64,000 nucleotides of DNA, taken from contig JALECJ010000020.1 of NCBI GenBank assembly GCA_023515745.1, positions 434,001 through 498,000 of the forward strand, in the 5' to 3' direction. The DNA is from Amoeboaphelidium protococcarum (taxonomy: Eukaryota; Aphelidiomycota; Aphelidea). The notes beneath the pieces are model-generated. The model saw only the letters and a list, made by a program, of their open reading frames with translations, did not search any database and was not told the origin of the DNA. Shown here piece after piece: positions 35,053 to 46,573 of the stretch. The position numbers and the translations under genes were made by a program. Within the stretch, counting starts at the first letter, position 1, and each line of letters opens with the position of its first letter.

Positions 35053-35754
35053 TCAGAATGAGACAGAACTACCAACATGAGACAGCAGCATTCTCTTGAA
35101 TTAGATAACAGTGCCCTGATTCGGTACAGGAATGCCATAAAAACGCAAATACTCGATAAGTGCATCACGATTCAAATCATTTACCACAATTGTGTTAGAA
35201 ATTGCACGAAGATTGCGTTAAGATGGGACTACTAAAGCGTTTTCATCAGCTGCATCCACTTTTGGAACTTCAACAAACGCGACTAAAGCTCCATCACCGC
35301 GCGTACTATTCGTGAGCTGTTTCTGAGAAATGATCACTTCGCCGATTTAACGTTTCAAATTCGTTTCAGACACTTGAACGTCTCGTTGGACAACATTAAG
35401 CTGTTACTGCACAACATTTAATTGCACTTGGGCAGCTTGCATTTGACGAGGCAATTATAGTAGAGGGACAGCCCACTCTGGAGCTCTGGCAACATTGGGA
35501 TTCACGGCAGGATATAGCATTCTTGCAACTTCATGCTCAACTAAATGAGCTCGTACTTTGGATTAAATGACCGCGTCTTCATCAACTTCTCCCATGTGTC
35601 TCTTCAATTTCATGGCTTTCACATCAGTGGAGGCATCAATGGCGTTCTGGATTTAAACAACATCTCCCTACACTATGGGATTTGCAGCATCTACTCCATC
35701 AATGTTCAAAGAAGGAATATTAGAGGTATAGCGCACTGGTAGATTTTCAGCCAT
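35053..35754 (-). CDS. Coiled-coil protein resembling fungal Mug135-like proteins
   Basis: 233 aa from ATG 35752-35754 to TGA 35053-35055. A central coiled-coil (QMQAAQVQLNVVQQQLNVVQ) is followed by a C-terminal domain with NLRAISNTIVVNDLNRDALI and EYLRFYGIPVPNQGT, which recalls the C-terminal domain of fission-yeast Mug135-like proteins; function unknown. An in-frame upstream ATG (35886) would add a hydrophobic stretch; I preferred MAENLPVRY. Family assignment is from memory and uncertain. Confidence 0.6.
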
Positions 35755-36387
35755 TTTCAGTGTTGTAAAATGAGATGGCGCGTTGCTTCGTGTAGAAAGA
35801 AAGAATGAAACGATCCCAAACATGAATGAATAAAGCTTTGCTATAATGGGTTTCAAAAATTGTATCTGCCGAGACATCTGCTTCAAAGACCATATATATA
35901 CAGTGGGAGTACCTCCACCAATATCATAAACTTCATTGAACTCTCTTTAAGCAATCATTTTTAAAAGTCCTCTGCAGAATCCACTGCTGGACACATGGTG
36001 ACAGATTCAACGCGCTGTAAGTACAAAATAATCGCGTTCCAGGTACATTTAGCGATGGAAGCTCAATAGAAGTTCGTCCATGATAGTGTGAGATTAATGT
36101 GCTATAAAACTCCAAAGATATATCAAGGAGTACTAATACCATATTGATTACAGTGTCAGATTGGGCAGGGGTGTATGGCCGGTATGTATATAGTTGGTTT
36201 CAGAAAATCTTCATAGTCTTGAGAACGCGTCCCTGGTTAACATGACTCAACGCGAGAATGAAGTGCTTTGGAAAGAAGTTCTACTAACAGCGCTGATCAG
36301 TGCATTTATGACGTTGGAAAGTAGAAGAGGGATGAACGAGAAGATATCAAGTTACTACCAATCAATATACAAACTCACATATTCAAT
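35755..36387. other. Intergenic region with one possible small ORF
   Basis: A 69-codon frame on the minus strand (36142 to TGA at 35933) starts MVLVLLDISLEF and is open without any TAR codon. It matches no family I know. A plus-strand frame from ATG 36239 reads MTQRENEVLWKEVLLTALIS and runs to a TGA near 36428, overlapping the end of the glycosidase gene. Neither is convincing. Confidence 0.3.
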
Positions 36388-37815
36388 TCACGCTTAAACA
36401 GTTACATTATTGACACAAGGTCCTTGATTAATCCGCATAAAAGACTGTAATATACGAAGTAGATCCACATTTCGGTGTGCATCATGAGGACTATTCAACA
36501 GACCCCACTATTCTTCAAAATCTAGCTTGTCTTCTCTAACGTAATAGTGTCCATTTAACACCCAATAACCAAAATCAACGTCTCGTTCATTCATCCAGCC
36601 AGAGAGACACTTCAACCAAGAAATATCTGGAGAATTCGGTTTATTGATATCCAATTTCTCAACATGAACACCAAACTCAGACAGCCAAATAGGATTGGTA
36701 TACTGATCATTTGGTTCATCAATAATGAAGCCAACACGACTGTTCAAGAACCAGTGCATGTAATGACACGTGAGCTTATAGCCAAACAACCTCCATAGAG
36801 GATATATGTAAATCTAGTTGTAATAATGAAACTCGTAAACTATCTACTTCCTGATCGGATTGTCAATTGGGAATAACGCCTAGTCCCTCAAATTTTTAAG
36901 GTATGATGCAGATGACAATCCACCGACAACTATAAGCAAATCAGGATTGACTTGATGAACAGCCTAAGCAGCTAGCCTCATATACTTGAACCAATCCTCT
37001 TCTTACGACTTTCCAAATTTAAATGAATGCACCTCATTTCTCAGACCAATACCAATGATATGATTCCACTCTGGACGTGATGCCTCTTCAGCCATTTGGA
37101 TAAGTGATAGAAGCCAAGGATTAGCTGGAAACATTACCTCTTACTCAGAATTGCCTTATAAAGAGAATCGAGATTTAATACTGGTGGAAGGTGCGGAGGA
37201 GGATTAAATCAGATTCAAAGATTCACGGTCCCACCAACGATTATCATCCAAGAGACCACAGCACCAGGTAGCACGACTAACATGATTATCCAGCACTACC
37301 ATCAGATTGTTCTATTTCAGTAAATCCATAGTTGCCTTAAATACATCATAAACAGTCGCGTTCACAAACTCTGGATGCAACTGATACAGTTTCTCACGAG
37401 TCTACAAGGAGAGATATTTCTACATGCGCACATCAATAGGATGATCGAATTTCTCAATCATCTCCACACTCATTGTGAATCTGACGCAATTAAAGCCCAT
37501 CTCTGCCATTTTCTCAATCAGTACATGCAGCGGCTGGTCTCCCATGCCCTCTGGAATCAGAGCCTCCATATGACTAGCAAAATTAACACAAGCCAATTTG
37601 ACGCGTTTACCAGTCTAATCTATTATCCAGCGACCTTGTGTGGTCATTGGCATTTACACGTCATCCAGGGCTCGAAGGGGCGCGCCAGAGTCTACGTCTT
37701 CAGACTGCAGTAATGTGTCATGGGCAAAAGGCTTGAACACTGAATCTCTAAATGTGCCTTTGCCCGCTTGATATACCAGATAGAAGATTGACAGAAATAG
37801 AGTTGTAAAGTACAT
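36388..37815 (-). CDS. Secreted glycoside hydrolase family 5 (cellulase-like)
   Basis: 475 aa from ATG 37813-37815 to TGA 36388-36390. Signal peptide MYFTTLFLSIFYLVYQ. The (β/α)8 barrel motifs follow: GKRVKLACVNFASHMEALIP at strand 1, GFNCVRFTMS, LMVVLDNHVS, catalytic acid/base Glu in IGLRNEVH near residue 260, VYEFHYYN, and the nucleophile Glu in IWLSEFGVH near 380. Family 5 enzymes cut β-1,4 or β-1,3 glucans and mannans. The exact substrate cannot be told. It fits a cell-wall remodelling or plant/alga-degrading lifestyle. Confidence 0.87.
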
Positions 37816-38257
37816 GGACTCTGAAGGATTTATAAGAGTGGTATATAAATTAAATTTCTTAAAGTGATGCAATTTCAGAAACGAAAGAGGAAAGATAAAA
37901 TTGAGGCGTTTTTAGTAAGCTGATCGCGTGAGTAAATCGTTCTAAATATAGCAACACTCTTAGGAGGTAGTAAGGATGATGTTGCTAAAAATACACTCAC
38001 CCTGTTGACAAATCATATCACTGTTTACTTCAACAAACTAGTTATCACAAGTGCTTTGTAATTTTGAAAAAGTGTGATACTTATAGCAATTACGGCAACA
38101 CTTTGTTTCTTTTAAAGAATTGCTTCGACTTTTTCCTCGTCCTTGTGATCACTTATGTGCAGCACCATTGATCGACCTTACCATCCATAAACTGTTTGAA
38201 ATGTCGATCTAGTTCAGACAAGTATTATTTACGCGTTAATATAGATTTAAAAGCTAA
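37816..38257. other. Divergent promoter region between GH5 and panC
   Basis: No gene seen. Both flanking genes start here and point away from each other. It contains GATGTTGCTAAAAATA-like A/T tracts near 37978 but nothing I can name. Confidence 0.5.
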
Positions 38258-39151
38258 ATGATCGCTGCAAGATCAGTGACAGAGCTCAGAGGGCACTTGA
38301 AGAGGATGGATCCGTAACGCACAAAGAGACGAGGATTTGCTCCCACTATGGGCGCCCTTCACCGGGGTCACATCAAACTGATCAATAAAAGCCGCGAGGA
38401 GAATGACATTACCATCAGTTCAATATTTGTGAATCCCTCACAGTTTGCTCCTCATGAAGACTTGGATAAGTATCCGAGAACTCTGGAGACGGATCTTGCA
38501 ATGTTGCAGAAGGCTGGCTGTGACTTAGTGTTGATCCCTCCGGTCACTGACATTTATCCTTCAGGCATCTCTCTGCGGAGACAAGAACAAGTTGGAACCT
38601 TTATTGAAGTTTTGGGTGTCCAAGATGGTCAAGAGGGGGCTGTGAGACCACACTTTTTCCGCGGAGTTGCTACTGTTGTCATGAAGTTACTCAATGCTGT
38701 TGATTAACCAGACAATCTGTATCTTGGCCAGAAAGACTATCAACAGTACCTAGTGGTTAAGAATATGGTGCGCGACTTGTTACTGGATGATAAGATCAAG
38801 GTGAATTGTGTTGAGACTGAGAGAGAGCAAGATGGACTCGCAATGTCCTCCCGTAACAAGTATCTTAGTGCAGAGGAGCGTGAAATTGCTCCCATTCTGT
38901 ATCGTGCTTTGATATCTGGGCAGGAAGCATTTGTGAATGGGGCATCTAGTACCAGTGATTTACTGGCTGTTGTGTAGAAGGTTCTTCAATCATAGTCTGG
39001 AATTGAGATTTAGTATGTTAATCTCTCCAATGCTGATACTTTGTAGAACGTAACCTAAAATTTGATCAGCGGTGAGCGTTACGTCTTGAGTGGCGCAATA
39101 AAGCTCGGCCAAACGCGTCTAATCGACAATTTGATTCTTCAGCGGGCCTGA
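38258..39151 (+). CDS. panC: Pantothenate synthetase (pantoate-β-alanine ligase)
   Basis: 297 aa from ATG 38258 to TGA 39149-39151. The nucleotidyltransferase fold shows PTMGALHRGHIKLI (HxGH), SIFVNPSQFAP, QPDNLYLGQKDYQQ and MSSRNKYLS (the KMSKS-like loop). The Gln of QPD is a TAA codon at 38705-38707, a strong local test of the code. The enzyme joins pantoate and β-alanine to make vitamin B5 for coenzyme A, so the organism probably makes its own pantothenate. URA3 starts only 49 bases downstream on the same strand. Confidence 0.96.
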
Positions 39152-39200
39152 ATTTCAATACACAATATTTAGTGTAAAGTTCTTTTCTAGTTTAAATATT

Positions 39201-40127
39201 ATGGGCTTTGCAAATTTAACATTTTCACAAAGAATTGACAAGTATTGGCAGCCATTGCTAGATAAAAACCCGTAAAATGGAGCGGTTAAGCTGGCAATTG
39301 CGCTTTTGAAATTGATGGAGCAGAAGAAGAGCAATTTATGCGTATCTCTGGACGTGACCAGGTGCGAAGATATCCTCAGGATTGCGGACATTGTTGGTCC
39401 TTATGTGGTTCTGGTTAAATTGCACATTGATATCGTTGAGGATTTTCCACAATGGGACTCTTAGAACCATAACTCCTTCATTGATAAGCTTAACGCGCTG
39501 GCATAGAAGCACTAGTTTTACATTTTCGAAGATCGCAAGTTTGCAGACATTGGAAACACGGTAAAGATGTAGTATGGCCACGGAGTATATAGAATTAGCT
39601 CCTGGGCTCACATCATCAACGTTCACGGTGTACCTGGAGATGGAATTGTAGATGGTCTCAAATCAGCCTTACAGTAATCATCTGAAAATGATGAAAATCT
39701 GCGCGGATGTTTAATGATATCTCAAATGAGTTCAAAGGGATCTCTTGCTAATGGTGTCTACTCTGAGAAGTGTGTTGAGATGGCGTGCAAAAGATCAGAC
39801 TTTATAATTGGATTCATTGCAGGTGCTCGCCCTCAGCAGATTGATGAGCAGTTTGTAGACATGATCGTTATGACTCCTGGAGTCTAAATTTAGGCCTCCA
39901 ATGACAAATTGGGCCAATAGTACAACACTCCTGAAAACGTAATCAATGAGTTGAAGAGTGATCTTATTATAGTGGGTAGAGGCATTATTGGGCGCATTCA
40001 AGATATGACCTCAGAGGATGAAAAAACGGCCGAGTATGAAAAGATTACAGAAAGAGCAGCGTAATATAATACCATAGCTTGGCAGTGTTATTTGAACAGA
40101 GTTGGTGGCTCAAATACAATGAAGTGA
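39201..40127 (+). CDS. URA3: Orotidine-5'-phosphate decarboxylase
   Basis: 308 aa from ATG 39201 to TGA 40125-40127. The catalytic Asp-Lys-Asp site is plain in [13 protein letters not shown] near residue 110, preceded by [13 protein letters not shown] and [10 protein letters not shown], and followed by [18 protein letters not shown] and DLIIVGRGI. It makes the last step to UMP. It is not fused to orotate phosphoribosyltransferase, which is a separate gene at 49904. Separate genes are the fungal state; animals, plants and many protists have a fusion. Confidence 0.96.
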
Positions 40128-40568
40128 TCTGTTTGATGTGACCGAATTTTCGTTTCTCAGACTTTTTGGACCGGCCGCTTGTCATCACTGTGAGTCTCGC
40201 GGACCAGGGAACGATCGATCTGATCTGGCCCCTGGTCTGTAAACTTTAACCGCCAATTAATTTGTCAGACAAAAGAATTTAGACTTTAAACTAATATCAG
40301 CGATGTCTATTCAAGCAATTAAATATACCTTCCAATTTTCAGCAATCTTTTAGCTCGTTTACAAGTGAAGTTACAAAATTTACAGATTCTGGGACCGGCT
40401 GATCTCCTGAACTTCATCATTTGGTTGATCGCACACAAACCGAAGCGACCACCGCTGTCATTTACAAACTGATAAGAGACACAACATTCGATAATCTGCT
40501 TATTCGTATACAATTACTGATAGGATTCGTTGATTTAGCACACATTGCTGCAGAAATTAGAGAATTTT
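40128..40568. other. Intergenic region before the histidine kinase, with coding-like fragments
   Basis: No complete gene. One plus-strand frame reads LQNLQILGPADLLNFIIWLI near 40376. A second, from about 40431, reads RTQTEATTAVIYKLIR and ends at a TGA (40577-40579) that overlaps the kinase ATG. They may be exons of a small unrecognised gene or part of a spliced kinase 5' end. Confidence 0.35.
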
Positions 40569-43025
40569 ATGATGATTGAAGTGAATCAAGATTCATTTGA
40601 GATAAGGTGCTTGGTTTCTGCCGAAGAGTCTTTCCATTATGAATCATCTGGATATCTGACATTGACATCTTCACCATAGAATGACAATAATAGTGCGGAG
40701 GTAATAAATGTTGAGGATTTGAAATGGTATGATAGTATTTCGTATGCTAAAGCCGATGACATGACTATTACAAGCGGTACCAGTGGAAGGGATCCCCACC
40801 GGCTGCTGACTCACATTTCGAAGCCAAAGCTTATCCGAATTTTGCGCAGGGCCGCCAGTGTGAATCATCACGGCGAGATGTAGATCGAAACCTGGACCGA
40901 CAGTCGGAATATGTTTTGGATCATCACGATGAAGAAAATTGCTGATATTTTTGCGTAAGATGTAACTACGCTTTGTTTTCAATACTAAATTTGTGACGCG
41001 ACTGATCTCCGTCGTAATCATGACAGACTTGCGAGGGTGTAAGCATCTTCTTAGGGCGGCTATTTTGAGGTGAACTTCTAGACTGGGTATGCTTGGGGAA
41101 ATGACAAGGTCTTAGATTATCTATACTGTGACGCTGGTAATATCTTTCAATCATTGCAGAATTTAGAGCAGCTGATCGACAAGGGTTTTGTACATTAATA
41201 TCGGAAAGCTATGCACAACTTGCAAGAGTTTGATACTCCAGTGAATCTATTCTGCAAGTTCGCGTTGCCAAATGGGTATCATCGCTCCTGTCAGTTGAAA
41301 CTGGAAGTCTATGAGAGGAGTTAACATGGTGTTTTGTATGTTGGCGGTTTCTTTGAAGTTGAGAATGATGATTTACTTAATGAGTATAATCGTCTTATAG
41401 CGCTTGTTGATGAATCTCCATTGGCTCTACTTGAGACTACTTTAGATGGTGCTCTGCTGTGGGGAAACGAAGCTTATCTTAAACTGCTGGGCTATAAATT
41501 TGAAGAGTTGGCTGGCATGGGTTGGGTTCGCTGCTGGAAAAGTGTGCCTGAATTAGATGCTCAGGTTGATAGTTATAAAACTGCATTGCTAGATGGTGGT
41601 ATCTATGAGCGAAAAATGTAGGTTAAAAGCGGTTACGGCAAAGATATAATTATCAAGTACAGAATGTCTAAAGCTTCTCTTAATCCCACGTCGTGTTATG
41701 GTTTCATGGTTGATGTCACTTAGGAACAGGAAATGGAAGAGCAGCTCACTAAAAGGAATCAAGAGCTGGAGCTTGCATTGTAGCAATGCGAAAGGGCATC
41801 ACGCGCAAGATCCAATTTTTTTACTAGTGCTTCGCATGAGATCAGAACACCATTAAATGGAATTCTTGGGAACGCGTGTCTGTTGAAGGACACTGAGCTG
41901 AATGAAGACTAGCAGGAATTGGTTAAAGAGATTGTTGAAAGTAGCGGCTACCTTGCGGAGCTTCTGGGAGATATCTTGGAATTGGCCAAGATTGAGTCCG
42001 ATATTGACACTAGAGGACACGGCCATGTTGTGATTAATGAAACTCGGTTTGATCTAGTGGCGCTTTTTGAATCCATAATTCGTATGTTTAGGATTAACCT
42101 CCATAAAGACATGGAGCTAAGCGCCTCATGTGTGTTTGCATCTGATCCGTCAAAGGCACTCTAGTACCTGTTTCTGATATCTGATGAATCAAAGCTGCGG
42201 TAGATCATTGTTAATCTGTTGTCTAATGCTCTAAAGTTTACTGATGCCGGTAAAATTGCTTTAAAAGCTATCGTAACTGAAGTTGTTACTGAGACTGAGA
42301 AAAAGTATAGCCTTAGTCTCACAGTCACAGACACTGGTCTCGGTATGGACGAAGATCTTATAAATAGAGTGCTCGTTGAAGCCAGTGACAACGGGAGTAC
42401 AAGCGCCGAAATGAATCTAAGCTAAGACGAATAGACTGTTGGCCTGGGCCTCGTCGTTTGCTAAAAGATTGTCGCACGCTTGGGTGGCCAGATGGATGTT
42501 GAATCGAAATATGGGAAAGGGTCAAAGGTAAATTGTTAAATCCCAGTGCGACTTTGTGAAGCTCAGCGAATAATCATTGCTCGATAATCACAGAGCGATA
42601 AAGAGTAGATTGATAACACTTCAGTTTTGGTGGTTGAAGACAATATGGTCAACATGAGACTTATCACAAAAATGCTGTAGAAGAGCGGATACAAGTACGA
42701 TATGGCTTATGATGGTGAAAGCGCATTATAGTTGGCGAAAAGTAAGAGATATGATCTTGTCTTGCTTGATATTGGACTGCCGGGAATCAGTGGAATGGAA
42801 GTCGCGCGCTCTATTCATGTCAATTTACCGTATTAGTTGTTCTAAAGACCGTACATTATTGCCTGCACTGCCAACTGTATGTCTGGAGACAAGGAGGCGA
42901 TTCTACAATCTGGTATTGACGACTTTATTGCCAAGCCATTTGTAAAGTATGAGTTGGATCTGGTTCTGTCAAAGTATCATGACAAATCAAGTTTGAAATC
43001 TCTTGGACTTGAGAATTAATTTTGA
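40569..43025 (+). CDS. Hybrid histidine kinase with PAS domain and receiver
   Basis: 818 aa from ATG 40569 to TGA 43023-43025. PAS domain near residues 265-385 ([20 protein letters not shown]). Dimerisation domain with phospho-accepting His in [13 protein letters not shown] near 421. HATPase with N box [10 protein letters not shown]1 DTGLGM and G2 VGLGLVV. C-terminal receiver with acidic pair VVEDN, phospho-acceptor Asp in [13 protein letters not shown] near 733, and the conserved Lys in FIAKPF. No membrane span is visible, so it is probably cytosolic. Hybrid kinases feed a phosphotransfer-SLN1/HOG type relay in fungi. The N-terminal 260 residues are of unknown fold. Confidence 0.92.
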
Positions 43026-44656
43026 AATAAAAATGTATTGATTATTTTATTGCACGATTAATATTGGCTTTCAAATTGCTTTTTAAATTTATTTAATTAA
43101 GTTCACATCATCTCTGATTTACAAGAGCATTTACATTGAACAAGCATTTGATTGACAAACAGTCACACTGCTGGTCAGGGATTGGAACAATATTATTATA
43201 TATTGGCAATATTGGATATTGTATATTGCAATTTAATTATTGGGCCTTCAGAAGTAAGTCAATATAGTTCAAATATTCGATCAATATTTTCGTGTTATTG
43301 GCGTTTCAGTTGCTTCTTTCATTTACAAGCCAAACTCATGTACTATTCTTCTTTTCAAAGTCGTCTCAATGTGACTAAACGTAAATCGAACGCTATACCT
43401 TTAAGTGGCTTATTGTACTCTGGCAACAATGTAGCTTAGACTGTCAACAATAATGATATCATTACAGTATTCTTTCCGGATAGTTTGAAGGCTACGAAAG
43501 CATAGAAAGCTGTCTCGACTATGTATCAATGTGCTGGATGCATCCAGTAGTAACCAAGTGCCACTCGGATAGGCCATGTCTGATGGCCTTTTTGATGTGG
43601 TAATGTTTCCGAGAATAAATTTAACTACTGGAATATGTCCCTTGCAGGGAGTAAGGATATGTAATGGATGCAAAACAGCATTAATCAAGTTTTGGATTAT
43701 AAGTACTATATTAAGTACTCATTGATGTTACTAAATACTGTATAGCAAAAATGAGATGATTTTTGAGTATTAAATCGGTTAATGATAGGATTTTAATGTA
43801 CTGCGAAAAAGTACAATAATATTGATTATTGGACAATATATTGTTTTGATTTCCCCTGCAATGACAATTTATTTATTGGCAGTTATGGTGCCCAACAATA
43901 AATAACCAATAAATATTTTCCAATCCCTGGTGCTGGTTGCTCATCACCAGATGGTTAGTGACGATGACTAACAAAAGCAATGGTTTGAAACGGAATGTGA
44001 AGTTAATCGAGCGATCTGTGAAAATCGATCGTCAAACAAGTCTAGACTATGATCTCCCTCCCCTTACGAATCTTTTCGGCCCACAGTCTTTTTCCTTCTC
44101 TTCTTCTTCTTCATTTCACTCAGCCATTTTACACTGCGACCGAAGAGCGAGCGACTTGCACGTGACTCCTTGCAAATCATCATAAAGATCATCGTCATTG
44201 CCGATTGCCGATTTGGCTCCTATTTGATTAGCTAAGAAGGCATATTTTGGCGACGTCATTGCTACTAGTTCACACACACACACACACATTTATTTTAGTC
44301 AAAGAATCTTTGGATTAGATTTTACGTAAACTGTGCGATTACGCTGCTGTAGGAATTAAGTTAAAGTGCTTTACCTTTGCTCGCACATTGATTAATCATA
44401 GTATATTGAATTTGAAGATATCCGCACATTGTTGAATCAAGAAGAGCCATTTTAATCTAATTTAAGCATATTTATATACAGCGTCAATAAATAATTCCTT
44501 ATGGTCATTAATTAAGGGAGCATTTAGTCTCAGTTGCAATAACAGCAACGTCAACATTAGTATTAGGAATAACTGAACGGTGCTGTTGGATTGTCACATA
44601 ACAACAGTAGCCACAAAGAAGGACTTGTGTATTAGCGCACCACTTCTACTGATCGA
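43026..44656. other. Long AT-rich intergenic region
   Basis: No recognised gene. A plus-strand frame from ATG 43338 runs 81 codons to TGA 43581-43583 (it includes NAIPLSGLLYSGNNV) and looks protein-like but matches nothing I know. 43190-43930 is rich in ATTGG/CCAAT. An (AC)9 run lies at 44271-44288. The last 150 bases presumably hold the promoter and 5' UTR of the zinc-finger gene. Confidence 0.4.
44271..44288. repeat. (CA)9 microsatellite
   Basis: Nine CA dinucleotides in a row in non-coding DNA, upstream of the zinc-finger gene. Confidence 0.95.
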
Positions 44657-46279
44657 ATGAACATGGATGCATTGAATTTAGTGGCTTTTGCTAATCAATC
44701 TATGATGATGAAGGAGCAGCAATCTGTGGAAGATTAACAACGATTCTCTTTGTCATCGGTTAATCATCATCATCATAATCAGGATCATCAGGACAGTTTG
44801 GAGCAAAGAGAGTCTAGCGAGAGTTATCGGTATAGACAGGCCGCTTCTGCAGTAACTGGATCAAGTCTCGAGACTAGCTAGAGCTCGGTTGCCGTCGCTG
44901 ATGACTCTCTTAATACCAGTACAAATTCCGGTAATTTGGTGCAGGAAGCTGATTCATCGGCTCAATCTTTGGTTAATTCTGACAAGACTTCTATCAGGGC
45001 GCTGCTGGATGATGATCAGAATAGTCCTTTGGAGATGGCTCTGTAGAGACTTTCGTATACTAGAAGAAGTTTGTAAAAATCTCACATCAGTGTGTCCAAG
45101 TTGGGAGACATTGATGAACACTCTTCGTCTTGTGAAATGCCGGATTAATCAGAATTGATGGATAGGAATGCTCCTACTGCTTAGTCTCTGCCCGCTTCTC
45201 CTATGAGTAGAAAGTATGTGAATGCAAGCGTATCTAAGAATATGCCTCAACCTTTAAAGAGAGAAGAGTCGTCAGTGAGTAATCCCTCTCTGCCCAGCAT
45301 TAGAGTAGTTGACAGTCAAAGTAATAGCTAACATGCTCGCGATATCTTGAGTCGTCCCGCTGCTGATTTTACTGTTCATGAGTAATCCTTTCCGTCTTAT
45401 TAGCATCCTGGTGGTGCTTCTCAGGCCCCTATACAAAGTAACAGCGGATATTATTAGCCAACCGCGCCTCCTCTGTATCCCGGCTATCCATATGGACATC
45501 CTATGCAGGGAAATCCACAGTATTCTCATGGACCCTTCAATGCTCCTGTTGCATGGAGGCCTGCTATGCACTCAGTCAGACATTGGCATCCTTATGCTGC
45601 CCCTCATGTACCTGCTGGCTTTCATCCTTACGCTCATTATCATCATCATCAACAACAACATTATCCTTCTTCTGCACCTTATGTTGCATAATCGGGATCT
45701 AATAGTAATTGGGCAGTATACAATATCCCAGGCAGGCCTTATAGCAAAACTCCGTAACAAGTGTCTCAGTAGATGTATTATGAAGAGTCTGATGAAAAGA
45801 AGCGGTATATATGTGATGTGTGTGGTAAGCGATTTGCTCGACCATCATCTCTGACGCAGCATATGAGAGCGCATACTGGTGAGAAGCCGTTTGTCTGTTC
45901 TTATCCTGGCTGTAGCAAGAAGTTTAGTATTTTGAGTAACCTTCGCCGACACTTTCGGATTCATGACGGCACTGCTGGTGATTAGGAGCTGTAGAATCGT
46001 CGCTAATCTTCAGCCTCATCAGAGATGGAAGAGCAATTTGAAGAGGAAGAGGAGGAAGGGTCTGAGTTGGTAAGTGAGCGCACATCTCCAGAGTCACAGA
46101 TTAAGTTAAAAGAGAGAGAAGAAGGTCATGGAGCACATTTTAGGTAAATCGTGGACCCGCGATAGTTATAATAATAATAATATCTTCATCATCAGCAAGA
46201 AGATGAAGAAAAATGGTAATAATAATCATCCGCGTCCACGTCTGATGGGCGCAATTTGCAAAAGCATTAATCATTATGA
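44657..46279 (+). CDS. C2H2 transcription factor with two fingers
   Basis: 540 aa from ATG 44657 to TGA 46277-46279. A long low-complexity region (Ser, Gln, His, Asn; [14 protein letters not shown]) is followed by two adjacent C2H2 fingers near residues 386-440: [14 protein letters not shown] then a TGEKP linker, and [19 protein letters not shown]. An acidic stretch and a Gln-rich tail come after. The TGEKP linker marks sequence-specific DNA binding. The layout, a disordered activation region then C-terminal fingers, is common in fungal regulators. Many Gln in the tracts are TAA/TAG, mixed with CAA/CAG. Confidence 0.9.
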
Positions 46280-46573
46280 GTTAGTTTGGACTGTTTGAAC
46301 GCACGATTAAATGCACACTGGCTCGCATTTGCACATTAATTGAAAAGACAAAGTGGACTTTCTGAAATTGATTAGAAAGATTTGATGATTGAAAGTTTAG
46401 GAATAAATATTTTTTTAAGTTGTGTGTTTACAGTTGTAGTAGATTTTATACGCATTTCGTGGATTCGCGGACCACTAAGCATATACAATCCTAATGCAAC
46501 GGTGAACGAACTCCTCCTTTCCCCTTTTAACGAAACGTTTTTTAGACATTTTCATAGCGATTAAAACACCGAG

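Noticed and set aside
43410-43688. Minus-strand ORF beginning MINAVLHPLHIL
   Set aside because: No family resemblance, and it overlaps a better plus-strand frame; both lie in AT-rich intergenic DNA.
43937-44185. Plus-strand ORF rich in Ser and Phe
   Set aside because: Low-complexity, with no homolog I recognise and no context. Chance openness is likely with one stop codon.
46382-46573. In-frame N-terminal extension of the TFIIIC subunit with a hydrophobic segment
   Set aside because: Family members start near the conserved EFPGHV region; the extension is better explained as 5' UTR without a TGA.
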